From: Gemmatimonadaceae bacterium
Lineage (GTDB): Bacteria > Gemmatimonadota > Gemmatimonadetes > Gemmatimonadales > Gemmatimonadaceae
Direction: 5' to 3'
DNA: 64,000 nucleotides
Assembly (NCBI GenBank): GCA_016720905.1
Contig: JADKJT010000014.1
Span: 62,001 to 126,000, forward strand
Shown here piece after piece: positions 1 to 8,606 of the stretch. Position 1 is the first letter of the stretch. Every line of letters begins with the position of its first letter. A model generated the notes under the pieces. It had not been told where the DNA came from, ran no database searches, and saw nothing but the letters and a program-made list of their open reading frames with translations. A program made the translations under genes and the position numbers.

Positions 1-54
1 CGGAAACGTAATGCGGCGGCGTTCGATCTCGCGAATGGTGCGCCAGGGCAGGCG

Positions 55-1452
55 TTACAGCGGCCGCTGTTGCCCGGACTCCGGCGCATCCACGGTAAAA
101 CCATCGGCGCGCAACGCGGTGGCGAACGCGTCCTGCGCCGGCGGCTCACCATGCACCAGATGCACACGTGGTGCCCCGCGTCCATTCGACACACCGCCGC
201 TTCGCACCTCACGCAACCAGTGCTGCAATTGCGTGCGATCCCCGTGCGCGCTGTACCCGTTCAGGATCTCCACCTGCGCCTTGAGTTCCACGTCCTCACC
301 CAGTACGCGAATGGTGGGTCGCCGTTCCACGATGCGACGGCCGGTCGTGTGTTCGGCCTGAAAGCCGACAATGAGAATGGTGTTGCGCGGATCGCTGGCG
401 CCGTAGCGCAAGTGATGCAGAATGCGCCCCGATTCCACCATCCCCGACGCGGCGATGATGATCATCGGTCCGCTCTGACTATTGAGCGCTTTCGATTCCT
501 CGACCTTGCGGGTGTACCGCACCAGCGGGAAATCGAACAGGTCGGTGTTGTGCCGCACCAGCGATTCGCTCTGATCGAATGTTTCCGGATGCATGCCGAA
601 CACCGCGGTCGCGTCAATCGCCAGTGGCGAATCGATCACAATGGGAATCGATGGGATCTTGCCTTCGCGCAGCAGACCGTGCAGGTCGTACACCAGTTCC
701 TGCGTGCGACCCACGGCAAACGCGGGAATCAGCAACCGACCGCCGCGCGCCGCCGTTTCGCGCACCACGCGCGCCAGATGTTCGCGGGCGTCCAGTACCG
801 ACTCATGATCGCGGTCGCCGTAGGTGGATTCACACAAGATCACATCAGCCCCACCGGTGGGCGGCTCGGGATCGCGAATGATGGCCAGCCCCTCGCGCCC
901 GATGTCGCCCGAGAACACCAGACGCCGAAACTCGCCGTTCTCCTTCGCTTCAATCACCACCGACGCCGAGCCCAGAATATGTCCGGCGTCCACGAACTGC
1001 GCGCGCACCCCGTCGGTGACCTCGAACCACTTGTGGTAGGGCATCCCCACCATCTGGTCCTGCGTGCGCGTCGCGTCGGCAATGGTGTACAACGGCTCGG
1101 CATGCGGACGCCCGCGTCGTTCGAGGAAGTCGGCATCCTTTTCCTGGATGTGCGCGGAGTCGGCCAGCATGATCGCGCACAGATCCCGCGTGGCCGCGGT
1201 GGCAAAGATGTCGCCCTTGTAGCCGTGGCCCACCAGAAAGGGCAGGCGGCCCGCGTGATCGATGTGCGCGTGCGACAGCACGATCGCGTCGATCTCGTCG
1301 ACCGGCAGCGGCAACCGCACGTTCTTCTCGCGGCTCTCCGCCCGGCGCCCCTGAAAGAGGCCGCAGTCGAGGAGGATGGTGCGCGTGCCCACGCGCAGGA
1401 TGTGACAGGATCCCGTGACTTCGCGCGCGGCACCACTGAATTCAATCTGCAC
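55..1452 (-). CDS. MBL-fold / beta-CASP RNA-metabolising hydrolase
   Basis: A 465-aa metallo-beta-lactamase protein of the CPSF73/RNase J-like beta-CASP group, expected to act as a cytoplasmic zinc-dependent ribonuclease. The metal motif HAHIDH is at residues 61-66. It is followed by GHILGSAS, the SGDIGR aspartate, a beta-CASP section (ESTYGDRDHE) and a C-terminal GYSAHGDR histidine motif of the RNA-specificity domain. The start is a GTG at 1452 directly before QIEFSGA, the usual N-terminal beta strand, with a purine-rich GGAGCGGAAG just upstream. It lies 27 nt downstream of the ArsR-type gene on the same strand, so the two may share a transcript. The metal ligands look intact. Substrate and endo/exo mode cannot be read from the sequence. 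Confidence 0.9.
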   Translation of the reverse strand: MQIEFSGAAREVTGSCHILRVGTRTILLDCGLFQGRRAESREKNVRLPLPVDEIDAIVLSHAHIDHAGRLPFLVGHGYKGDIFATAATRDLCAIMLADSAHIQEKDADFLERRGRPHAEPLYTIADATRTQDQMVGMPYHKWFEVTDGVRAQFVDAGHILGSASVVIEAKENGEFRRLVFSGDIGREGLAIIRDPEPPTGGADVILCESTYGDRDHESVLDAREHLARVVRETAARGGRLLIPAFAVGRTQELVYDLHGLLREGKIPSIPIVIDSPLAIDATAVFGMHPETFDQSESLVRHNTDLFDFPLVRYTRKVEESKALNSQSGPMIIIAASGMVESGRILHHLRYGASDPRNTILIVGFQAEHTTGRRIVERRPTIRVLGEDVELKAQVEILNGYSAHGDRTQLQHWLREVRSGGVSNGRGAPRVHLVHGEPPAQDAFATALRADGFTVDAPESGQQRPL

Positions 1453-1479
1453 TTCCGCTCCGGAGGTGCCGGAGCGCCG

Positions 1480-1812
1480 TCAGCTGCCGACCAGCAGCTT
1501 CTTCTGCGACTCCAGCTGGGATTCGAGGCGCCCGCACATCAGATCGCACAACTTCATGACACTCTTGTCGGATAACGCATAGTACACGAACAGTCCGTCC
1601 TTGCGCCGCTTGACGAAGCCCATCGCATGCAGCACCTGCAGGTGCTTGGAGACATTCGCCTGTCCCAGGCCGGTCTCTTCAACCAGTTCGCTCACCGCCA
1701 TCTCGCGCGACTGCAACGCATTGAGAATCTGGAGACGCGCCGGTTCGGCCAACGCCTTGAATCGTTCGGCAATCAGTCGAAAGAGTTCGGGCGTCATGTT
1801 CATCCGTCCCAT
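1480..1812 (-). CDS. ArsR-family winged-helix transcriptional regulator
   Basis: A 110-aa DNA-binding protein of the ArsR/SmtB fold. The segment LAEPARLQILNAL followed by VSELVEETGLGQANVSKHLQ is the typical helix-turn-helix, and VKRRKDGLFVYYAL is the beta wing. I place the start at the ATG at 1812 (MGRMNM). The stop TGA of the upstream LOG-family gene overlaps it as TGATG, which indicates translational coupling. An open frame continues further upstream but only antisense to the neighbour. No metal-binding CxC motif is visible in the recognition helix, so this is not an obvious arsenic/cadmium sensor. The C-terminal cysteines (LCDLMCGRL) could form another sensing site. The effector is unknown. 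Confidence 0.87.
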   Translation of the reverse strand: MGRMNMTPELFRLIAERFKALAEPARLQILNALQSREMAVSELVEETGLGQANVSKHLQVLHAMGFVKRRKDGLFVYYALSDKSVMKLCDLMCGRLESQLESQKKLLVGS

Positions 1813-2405
1813 CAAGTGTCTCCCAGACGCAGCCAGCGTCGCACGTGCGGTGGTTGGAATGTCACCAATCGGTCCAGCAGCCGGCCCGCATCGGTCTCCA
1901 TGACCAGCCATTCCTGTGGCGTGCCCCGCAGGAACCCTTCGGCTTCCACGTGCTCCAGCATTGTTACCAGCGACTGCCAATACTGTGCCACATCCAGCAA
2001 GCCAACCGGTTTGGTATGCACACCCAGTTGCGCCCAGGTCCATGTCTCAAAGAACTCTTCCAACGTGCCAAGCCCGCCGGGCAAGGCGACGAACGCATCG
2101 GCCATTTCGGCCAGCAGTGCCTTGCGCTCATGCATTGAATCCACCACGTGCAGTGCCGTGAGTCCCTGATGGGCGGCTTCGCGTTGCACCAGCGCGTGTG
2201 GCATCACCCCGATCACTTCCCCGCCCGCCGCCAGCGCCGCGTCGGCCAGCGCACCCATCAGTCCGGTGCCGCCGCCACCGTATACCAACGCACAGCCGCG
2301 CCGTGCGATTTCGGTGCCCATCCGGCGCGCCGAATCCAGATACTCCGGCCGCGCGCCGTCATGGGAGGCACAGTAGACACAGATGCGCTGCAAGGTCGCC
2401 GTCAT
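1812..2405 (-). CDS. TIGR00730 / LOG-family Rossmann protein
   Basis: A 197-aa protein of the LOG (lysine-decarboxylase-like, cytokinin-activating) family. Members cleave nucleoside 5'-monophosphates to base and ribose 5-phosphate. The diagnostic PGGLGTLEEFFE motif and the upstream GGGGTGLMGALADAAL nucleotide-binding loop are both present, as is the N-terminal ICVYCASHDGARPEY. Length is usual for the family. The start is an ATG at 2405. It is the first gene of a tightly coupled unit with the ArsR regulator (TGATG overlap). In bacteria the physiological substrate is seldom known, so a cytokinin role should not be assumed. Confidence 0.9.
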   Translation of the reverse strand: MTATLQRICVYCASHDGARPEYLDSARRMGTEIARRGCALVYGGGGTGLMGALADAALAAGGEVIGVMPHALVQREAAHQGLTALHVVDSMHERKALLAEMADAFVALPGGLGTLEEFFETWTWAQLGVHTKPVGLLDVAQYWQSLVTMLEHVEAEGFLRGTPQEWLVMETDAGRLLDRLVTFQPPHVRRWLRLGDT

Positions 2406-2439
2406 GATCGGAAGCTAATGTCCCTCGCCACTCGACGCC

Positions 2440-2616
2440 CTATTCGGTGGCCGGTGTGTCGCGCACGAACACCACCGTCACGCGCTGCGCGTCCTGGGTC
2501 ATCATGGCCGGCGCCCAGCCCATGCGGCTCCGCTCGTTGAGCAGATCGGTCAGCGCGTCCTCGTCCTCACGCACGTGGCGCGTTACGCGCACGATTACCG
2601 CCTGATATTCCTTCAT
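2440..2616 (-). CDS. Small DUF4177-like protein
   Basis: A 58-aa open frame beginning MKEYQAVIVRVTR with an ATG at 2616 and ending DTPATE. It has the pattern of DUF4177-type small proteins: an N-terminal beta strand (YQAVIVRV), an amphipathic helix (EDALTDLLNERSRMGW) with a conserved GW turn, then a final beta strand (RVTVVFVRD). It is expected to be cytosolic. Function is unknown for the family. It reads towards the LOG gene 34 nt away and may be co-transcribed with it. Assignment is from secondary-structure pattern only. Confidence 0.6.
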   Translation of the reverse strand: MKEYQAVIVRVTRHVREDEDALTDLLNERSRMGWAPAMMTQDAQRVTVVFVRDTPATE

Positions 2617-2689
2617 CTCGCGAAGGTAGCGTGAGCCACCGGCCGCACGCTACCTTCGCTGGCGAACTCACCCTCTGCACCGCCCGCCC

Positions 2690-3343
2690 ATGTCTGCCGA
2701 ATCCGCTTCCAGGTTTCCAACGCTTTCCGTTGTCGACCATCCACTGGTCCGGCACAAGTTGACGCTGCTGCGCGACCGGGCCACCTCCACCAAGCAATTC
2801 AAGGAGCTGGTGGACGAAATCGCGATGCTGATGGCCTACGAGGCCACCCGCGATCTTGCCCTTGAGCCGATCAGTGTCAACACGCCTCTCGAGTCGGCCA
2901 CCGGCTGGGCCGTGCGTGGCAAGAAGCTGACATTGGTTCCGATCTTGCGAGCCGGGCTCGGCATGGTCGAAGGCATTCTCCGCCTCATCCCATCCGCCCG
3001 CGTGGGACATATCGGGTTGTATCGCGATCACGATACCCTTGAACCCGTCGACTACTACTTCAAGGTGCCGGGCGATGCGAGCGAGCGGGATTTTCTCCTG
3101 CTCGACCCGATGCTGGCCACTGGTGGCAGCGCCGCGGCGGCGGTCACATCGCTCAAGCGCGCCGGGGCCACACGCATTCGCTTTCTCTGTCTCGTCGCCG
3201 CTCCCGAAGGCGTCGCCCGACTGGCGCGGGAACATCCCGATGTGCCTGTGCTGGCTGCCGGACTCGATCGACAACTCAATGAGCACGGCTACATCCTGCC
3301 GGGACTCGGTGACGCCGGCGATCGGCTGTTTGGGACCCGTTAG
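2690..3343 (+). CDS. upp: Uracil phosphoribosyltransferase
   Basis: A 217-aa enzyme that makes UMP from uracil and PRPP (pyrimidine salvage, cytoplasm). The PRPP-binding loop LDPMLATGGSA is near residue 137, the type I PRT signature sits before ILRAGLGMVEG, and the uracil-binding segment GYILPGLGDAGDRLFGT is at the C-terminus as in Upp. Length is slightly above the usual 208-210. The start is an ATG at 2690, with divergent spacing to the small gene on the minus strand. It is transcribed alone towards the DUF2225 gene. Confidence 0.96.
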   Translation: MSAESASRFPTLSVVDHPLVRHKLTLLRDRATSTKQFKELVDEIAMLMAYEATRDLALEPISVNTPLESATGWAVRGKKLTLVPILRAGLGMVEGILRLIPSARVGHIGLYRDHDTLEPVDYYFKVPGDASERDFLLLDPMLATGGSAAAAVTSLKRAGATRIRFLCLVAAPEGVARLAREHPDVPVLAAGLDRQLNEHGYILPGLGDAGDRLFGTR

Positions 3344-3367
3344 CCGCGGCCCCACCACCATGGGCCC

Positions 3368-4021
3368 CTAAGCGAACCACTCCCTCGGCTGGCGTCGCTG
3401 CTGGTCGGCGGCATCGATCACCCATGCCTGCGATCCCGCGTCGGTGACCTCATCCGCGACTTTCCCAAACCACAGTGCCGCCTGGGCATCATCGCCAATC
3501 CGTCGCCACAGCTCCCCCACCAGATAGGTGAGCACGGCACGCTCCTCGGCCGGCACGCCGCCGAACATCGTCAACGCCTCGGCAAACCGCCACGCGGCCT
3601 TTCGACGAAAATAGCGCTCGGCTTCGGAATCCAGTTCGTCCACCGCGCACCAAGCGGCACGCAGATACAGATCCGCCAGGTATCGCGGTTCGCTGCCCTG
3701 CCATTCGGCCACTTTGGCCGCATGCTCGTATTTGAGCGATCCCGCCGGCAGTTCACGTTCCAGTGAAGGCGCCAACGATGTCCACACGAATTCCCGCAGC
3801 CCTTCGCTTGGTTCGGCTGATTCCCCGAAGTCGCGCTCGACACCCGAAAACCCGCAGTGCGAACACAGATGCACAAAGAACGGCAACGGCTGCATACCCG
3901 CGGCGCGCTCGTGGAAATCCGTGCGCTTGCCGCCAAAGCCATTGGTGGCAACGACCGTCTGCGAACGGAAGTCGTTGGCGCAGACCGGACAGGTCAACTC
4001 GATCAGATGGAGTGTCGTCAT
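3368..4021 (-). CDS. DUF2225 zinc-ribbon protein
   Basis: A 217-aa protein of the DUF2225 family. Two CxxC pairs are seen, C11/C14 (LTCPVCANDF) and C53/C56 (HLCSHCGFSG), which probably bind one zinc. The remainder is helical with TPR-like character (AKVAEWQG, LRAAWCAVDELDSEAERYFRRKAAW, GDDAQAALWFGKV). The start is an ATG at 4021. It is convergent with upp and has no obvious operon partner. Family function is unknown. The layout, a zinc ribbon followed by helical repeats, is the usual DUF2225 architecture. Confidence 0.8.
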   Translation of the reverse strand: MTTLHLIELTCPVCANDFRSQTVVATNGFGGKRTDFHERAAGMQPLPFFVHLCSHCGFSGVERDFGESAEPSEGLREFVWTSLAPSLERELPAGSLKYEHAAKVAEWQGSEPRYLADLYLRAAWCAVDELDSEAERYFRRKAAWRFAEALTMFGGVPAEERAVLTYLVGELWRRIGDDAQAALWFGKVADEVTDAGSQAWVIDAADQQRRQPREWFA

Positions 4022-4230
4022 GGGCGGCTACGTGCGGATCAGCGGGTTCCGGCCCGTGGAACGGGCCGTTTCGTTGAGTGTCGGCAGCTTCCCGGCAGGA
4101 GTTGAACCACTTTCCGGCGCGGGCTATCTTGCCGCGTCGCTTTCTGCGCGTTTCGTTGTGTGATGCGTATTTCGTTCGGCGAGTGTGATCGACCTGTGAT
4201 CGCGCCGGCTTCCTGTGGCCCGGGTTGTTG

Positions 4231-5190
4231 ATGTTGATCAACCTCCTCCCTGATTTTCTTGCCGTGCTCAACGCCCCCGATCGCGAGGCGGCGTATCACG
4301 CATACTTTGATCGACACCGCGCCCTGCTCACGGCGTATTGGGAGAACTACGTCCTCGAGCCGTCGGGGCCGCATTTCGAAGAGGTGGTGCGCGCCACCGT
4401 TTCGGCACCCCGCGAGGACCTGCACGCCCTGTTGGCGCACACCGATGTCGTTGCCTTGGCGCAGCAGGCCGAGCGGCGGGTGCAACAGCTCCTTGAGCCC
4501 GATGTCGCTTTCGACGTCGTGTTGATGGTGGGTGTGGGCGCCGCCAACGCCGGCGAACTGGTGGTGGATGGTCGCGGAATCGCGTTCGTGTGCCTCGAGC
4601 ATTTCACCGGCGTGACCAATCCCGATACGCAGGGACTGGGGCTGGACCCCGAGCTGATTCCGCTATGGCTGGCCCACGAGATCACCCACGTCGTGCGCTA
4701 TACCTCGCCGTCGTCGCGCAGCGAAATGCGCCATCTCATTGCCGAAGCTGGCGGCTACTACTCGTATTGGGAAACGGGTCGTCACGCGACGCTGCGCGAG
4801 CTGCTGGTCAATGAAGGGCTTGCCGTCCAGGTGTCACGGGCCGTGTCGCCAGGCCATGCGGCGTGGGAGTATTTCGGATTTGCGCGGCGTCAGTATTCCC
4901 GCATTCGCGAACTGGAGCCGGTGCTCCTTCGCGCCGCCAGCAGCAACTTCGAACACAACGCGCTGGGCTTTCGCCTGCGCTTTCTCATGGGTGGTGTCAG
5001 CGACGAAGCGCGCACCGTCGAACGGGTCGTGCTACCCGAACGTGCCGGGTATTTCCTCGGCGCCCGCATGGTCGAACCGGCGGTCAATGCCCGCGGTCTG
5101 GCGTGGTCAGTGCGCGCCAGCGCCCACGAACTGGCCATTGCGGCGCAGCCACTGGCAATGGACTTGCCGCGCATGACGGTAGTGAGTTGA
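4231..5190 (+). CDS. Putative HExxH metalloprotease (DUF2268-like)
   Basis: A protein of about 319 aa with a zincin signature: H149-E-I-T-H153 (LWLAHEITHVVRY), followed about 55 residues later by NEGLAVQVSRAV, a placement like the third ligand glutamate in DUF2268-type peptidases. No signal peptide is seen; the N-terminus MLINLLPDFLAVLNAPDREAAY looks cytosolic. Two start codons compete: TTG at 4225 and ATG at 4231. I prefer the ATG, but neither has a good ribosome site. It is convergent with mnmE across a GTAC-type repeat block. Peptidase activity is inferred from the motif only. Confidence 0.65.
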   Translation: MLINLLPDFLAVLNAPDREAAYHAYFDRHRALLTAYWENYVLEPSGPHFEEVVRATVSAPREDLHALLAHTDVVALAQQAERRVQQLLEPDVAFDVVLMVGVGAANAGELVVDGRGIAFVCLEHFTGVTNPDTQGLGLDPELIPLWLAHEITHVVRYTSPSSRSEMRHLIAEAGGYYSYWETGRHATLRELLVNEGLAVQVSRAVSPGHAAWEYFGFARRQYSRIRELEPVLLRAASSNFEHNALGFRLRFLMGGVSDEARTVERVVLPERAGYFLGARMVEPAVNARGLAWSVRASAHELAIAAQPLAMDLPRMTVVS

Positions 5191-5192
5191 CT

Positions 5193-5262
5193 CGGTACTG
5201 AGTACCGAGTACCGAGTACCGAGTACTGAGTACTTGGTACTTGGTACTTAGTACTTAGTACT
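5193..5262. repeat. GTAC-unit palindromic repeat block
   Basis: About nine GTAC tetramers at 8-nt spacing. The first half reads as GTACCGA/GTACTGA units and the second half as GTACTTG/GTACTTA units, so the two halves are roughly inverse complements and can fold into a long hairpin. It lies exactly between the convergent HExxH gene and mnmE, whose TAG stop is at its edge. A second block with the same unit is at 47885-47925. It probably serves as a bidirectional terminator or REP-like element. Confidence 0.75.
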
Positions 5263-6643
5263 ATTTCCCAATACAGAACTCAGCGAATACTCTGTCCAGT
5301 ACATCCTCGGTGCCAATCGCGCCCACCAGTGCCGACAGCGCGTCGCGTGCCGTCTGTAGATGCACGGCGGCGATTGGGGTAGGGAGCGCGCCGGTACTCC
5401 AGCCTTCGATGAACAGCGCCACCTCCTCGCAGGCTTCCCGGAGTCCGCGCTGGTGCCGTTCGCGCGTCACCACCACCTCGTCGTCGGCCGCCCCGTTCTC
5501 GGCAGCAAGCGCCACGGCGGCATCAATCCGCTCCAACAGCGCGACCAGCCCTTCGCCCGTTTCTGCGCTTGCGTAGTGCCACGCCGGGTGGCGTGCAATG
5601 TGGTCGTCGCTCGCACCGGTCAGGTCGGATTTGGTGTGCACCGGCAGGACCGGGACGGTGGTGAGTGGGCGCACCGCCTCGATGGCCAGTTCGATCTCGT
5701 GTGCTGACGCGCCGCAAGCGAGCACCACCTGCGCGCTGGCGAGATAGCGCTCGCTCACTTCGATGCCCAGTCGTTCAAGCGTGTCATTGGTCGCGCGCAG
5801 CCCGGCCGTATCCACGAAACGCAGCGGTACAGGTACACGATCGAGCAGCCCGTCGATGGCATCGCGGGTCGTGCCGGCAATGGGGGTCACCAGCGCCCGC
5901 GCGTCGCCCAGGAGGGCGTTGAACAACGACGACTTGCCGGCATTCGGTGGCCCGGCAATCACCACCAGCGCGCCGTCGCGCAACAGCGTCGCGCGGGGCC
6001 CCGTGGCCAACAGCGCCTCCAGTGCCTGCAGCAGGGCCGTCGACGCCGCCGCAATGCGGGCTGGAGCAATGGGCCCATCGTCTTCTTCGGGGAAATCGAT
6101 GTCATAGGCCAGGAGTGCTTCCAGCTGAATGACATCGTCGCGCAGCGCGAGTAAGCGCCGCGACAGTCCGCCGTCCAATTGCGCCAGCGCCTGCTGCTGC
6201 ATCGCCACCGTGCGCGCGTCGATCAGATCGGCAACGGCTTCGGCCTGCAGCACATCCAGTTTGCCATTGACCACCGCGCGGCGCGTAAACTCCCCCGGCA
6301 GCGCGAGGCGTGCGCCGGCGGCCACACAGGCCGCCAGAACCATCGTGGACACCACGCGACCACCGTGCGTCGAGAACTCGACCACGTCTTCACCGGTGAA
6401 CGAGGACGGCGCCGCGAACGCCGTCACCAACGCGTCATCGAGTCGCGCATGGGTAACGGGATGCCGCAACGTGACGCGGGTCGCAACTCGCGGCATCAGG
6501 CGGGATGCGCCAAGGGCGCCGGCGATGAAAATCGCCTGCGCCCCGGTCAGGCGAATGATGGCCAGCGCGGCGCGTCCGTCCGCGGTAGCGCGCGCCACGA
6601 TGGTGTCGGCGCCGCCGGCCAGCAGCGCGGCGCTTCGCGTCAC
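5261..6643 (-). CDS. mnmE: tRNA uridine-34 modification GTPase MnmE (TrmE)
   Basis: A 460-aa GTPase that with MnmG installs the cmnm5 group at tRNA wobble U34. Order: N-terminal folate-binding domain (DTIVARATADGRAALAIIRLTG, SFTGEDVVEF), helical domain, G domain with P-loop GPPNAGKSSLFN and DTAGLRATND, and the C-terminal FCIGK with the catalytic cysteine. The G4 base-specificity motif reads TKSD where NKxD is normal. The start is a GTG at 6643, 7 nt after the yidC stop, the classical rpmH-rnpA-yidD-yidC-mnmE order. It is probably co-transcribed with yidC. Confidence 0.96.
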   Translation of the reverse strand: MTRSAALLAGGADTIVARATADGRAALAIIRLTGAQAIFIAGALGASRLMPRVATRVTLRHPVTHARLDDALVTAFAAPSSFTGEDVVEFSTHGGRVVSTMVLAACVAAGARLALPGEFTRRAVVNGKLDVLQAEAVADLIDARTVAMQQQALAQLDGGLSRRLLALRDDVIQLEALLAYDIDFPEEDDGPIAPARIAAASTALLQALEALLATGPRATLLRDGALVVIAGPPNAGKSSLFNALLGDARALVTPIAGTTRDAIDGLLDRVPVPLRFVDTAGLRATNDTLERLGIEVSERYLASAQVVLACGASAHEIELAIEAVRPLTTVPVLPVHTKSDLTGASDDHIARHPAWHYASAETGEGLVALLERIDAAVALAAENGAADDEVVVTRERHQRGLREACEEVALFIEGWSTGALPTPIAAVHLQTARDALSALVGAIGTEDVLDRVFAEFCIGK

Positions 6644-6650
6644 GCCGGTA

Positions 6651-8345
6651 TCACCCCTTCACGACCGGCACCGCGCGTCCGCGTTCCTGCGCGATCAGCC
6701 ACTGTTGCGGCAACGATGCCAGATTCTGCACCAGATAATACAGGTTGAGGCCCGACGCCATGCTGAAGAAGATGAACAGCATCATCGCCGGCATCATGTA
6801 CATCATCATCTTCTGTTGTTCATTGGCCTTGACACCCTTCATGCCGATGAACGACAGGATCATTGCGGTGGCCGCCACCAGTACCGGGAGTACGAAGTAC
6901 GGATCCTTCACCGAAATGTCGGGCAACCACAGGAACGACACGCCGCGGAATTCGATGGTGTTCTGAAACACGAAGAAGAGCGCGAAGAACACCGGCAGCG
7001 GAATCAGCATCGGCAGACAGCCGGAGAGCGAGCTGAAGGGACTCATCCCGTGCTCCTTGTACACCCGCATCATTTCGACCTGTAGCTTCTGCGGATCACC
7101 CTTGTGCTTGGCCTGGATGGCCTGCAACTCGGGCTGCAGTCGCTGCATGGCCATTGAACTCCGCATGGCCTTCTGGTTGAGCGGCCAGAGAATGAGGCGG
7201 ACGGCCACACCGAACAACACCAGAATCCACCCGTAGCCGAGTCCCAGCGTCGCCTTCATCCAGAGCAGCAGGCGAATGACGATCGTTGCAAACGGTTGCA
7301 CCACGCCCTGCAGCCAGCCGCCGTACGGATTCGACGTTTCGAACTCGCGGCCCATCGCCACCAGGCGCTTGAACTCCTGCGGCCCCGCGTACACCTCAAA
7401 GGCCGTGGTGCCGTTGGTGAGGGGCAACACGGCGGTCGCTTGGGCGCGTGTTGCCTGCTTCGCGGTACGGACACCACCCGTGACATCCAGTTCGGCAAAC
7501 GTCTGGCCCGCAGGCATCAGCAGACCAACCAGAAAATATTTGCTCTTGGCGACCGCCCAGGTGAGCGGACCGGAGGCGATCTGCCGTTCACCCGGATCGA
7601 CCGAGCGAAAGGCGATGCCTTTGGCGTTTCGCTTGTCGGGCTTGTAGGCGTACGACAGGTGCGTGTGATCTTCGGTGGTGTCCGACTCCGACGAATGAAA
7701 CGATGGCGGCAGATCGACCAGGAGGAACGCGCTGGTCGGCGCATCGGCAATCTCCGCCGCTACGTTTACCCGATAGCTGTCCGGCAGGAACGTGTAGGTG
7801 ATCGCCACCGCGCGCGCGGCCACCGTCGCATCGTAGCGCACCACGGTCTGGCCGTTGGCGTCCGTGCGGGTGGTGCGAAACGTCTGGCGATCGAGTCGCA
7901 CCGTATCCCCCGGCACCACCAGACGGAAGGAAAGCAACGGATCACCGGCGTTCGCCAGCTCGGCCGGATCGCCTTTCGTGCGGCCACGATTCGTGAGCGT
8001 GGGAAACTGCGTCATCTGCGCGCCAATCAGTGCCGCGCCGCGGTTTGTCGTGCGATACACGGCACGCGTTGTCGTCGTCGCGGTCGTATCGACCGGCAAC
8101 GCGACCAGCGTATCCGGGACAGACGCCGTCGCGGTCGAGGGTGGGGCGATGGTGGTCGTCGCGATGGCCGCGTTCCCGACCGCCGTTGAGATCCGCGCTG
8201 CGGAGGCACTGTCGACTTGCGTCAGTGAATCGGTGGCGACCGGTGCGCTGCCCGGCACCGGTTTGGCCGTCGGAAAGAGAAACTGGCTGACGACGAGTAC
8301 CATCGCCATCAGGACTACAGCGAGTGCAATGCGGCGAGGTTCCAT
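6651..8345 (-). CDS. yidC: Membrane protein insertase YidC
   Basis: A 564-aa inner-membrane insertase/chaperone that works alone or with SecYEG. One N-terminal membrane segment (IALAVVLMAMVLVVSQFLF) is followed by a large periplasmic domain rich in Thr/Ala near its start. The conserved insertase core follows (YGWILVLFGVAVRLILWPLNQKAM, FSSLSGCLPMLIPLPVFFALF) with five membrane segments, and the tail is short. The ATG at 8345 (MEPRRIAL) is the natural start; the open frame reaches further upstream but has no matching sequence. It lies between yidD and mnmE with short gaps. Confidence 0.96.
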   Translation of the reverse strand: MEPRRIALAVVLMAMVLVVSQFLFPTAKPVPGSAPVATDSLTQVDSASAARISTAVGNAAIATTTIAPPSTATASVPDTLVALPVDTTATTTTRAVYRTTNRGAALIGAQMTQFPTLTNRGRTKGDPAELANAGDPLLSFRLVVPGDTVRLDRQTFRTTRTDANGQTVVRYDATVAARAVAITYTFLPDSYRVNVAAEIADAPTSAFLLVDLPPSFHSSESDTTEDHTHLSYAYKPDKRNAKGIAFRSVDPGERQIASGPLTWAVAKSKYFLVGLLMPAGQTFAELDVTGGVRTAKQATRAQATAVLPLTNGTTAFEVYAGPQEFKRLVAMGREFETSNPYGGWLQGVVQPFATIVIRLLLWMKATLGLGYGWILVLFGVAVRLILWPLNQKAMRSSMAMQRLQPELQAIQAKHKGDPQKLQVEMMRVYKEHGMSPFSSLSGCLPMLIPLPVFFALFFVFQNTIEFRGVSFLWLPDISVKDPYFVLPVLVAATAMILSFIGMKGVKANEQQKMMMYMMPAMMLFIFFSMASGLNLYYLVQNLASLPQQWLIAQERGRAVPVVKG

Positions 8346-8364
8346 GATCAGGTCGAGGTCAGCC

Positions 8365-8601
8365 TCAAGGGACCGGGTCGAATCCGCCGGGCCGGAACGG
8401 ATGGCAGCGCGCAATGCGTCGCAGCGCCAACCAGCCTCCGCGGAGTGCCCCGTGGCGTTCGAGCGCCTCGATGGCGTACGCAGAGCACGTCGGATAATAG
8501 CGGCACGCGCCGCCGAAGATGGGAGACAGCACCAACTGGTAACCGCGCACCGCGAGAATCAAGACAACCCGAGGCACGCGTCCAACAGTCAACGCAGACA
8601 T
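8365..8601 (-). CDS. yidD: Membrane protein insertion efficiency factor YidD
   Basis: A 78-aa protein of the YidD (UPF0161) family, thought to assist YidC. The family hallmark FGGACRYYPTCSAYAIEAL with its two cysteines is complete, as is the C-terminal RIARCHPFRPGGFDPVP. The ATG start at 8601 is 5 nt from the rnpA stop and the stop is 19 nt before yidC, so translation is probably coupled through the operon. An N-terminal amphipathic stretch (VVLILAVRGYQLVLSP) is the membrane-associated part. Confidence 0.96.
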   Translation of the reverse strand: MSALTVGRVPRVVLILAVRGYQLVLSPIFGGACRYYPTCSAYAIEALERHGALRGGWLALRRIARCHPFRPGGFDPVP

Positions 8602-8606
8602 GCTCT

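Noticed and set aside
1..54. Possible start of another minus-strand gene
   Set aside because: The frame reads LPWRTIREIERRRITFP but only a CTG follows the preceding stop, so no start can be supported in this window.
70..1575. 501-codon plus-strand open frame
   Set aside because: It is antisense to the beta-CASP protein gene, has no family-like segment, and is explained by high G+C.
5193..5262. CRISPR-like regular spacing in the GTAC block
   Set aside because: The unit is only 8 nt with no spacers and no cas genes, so it is a simple palindromic repeat.
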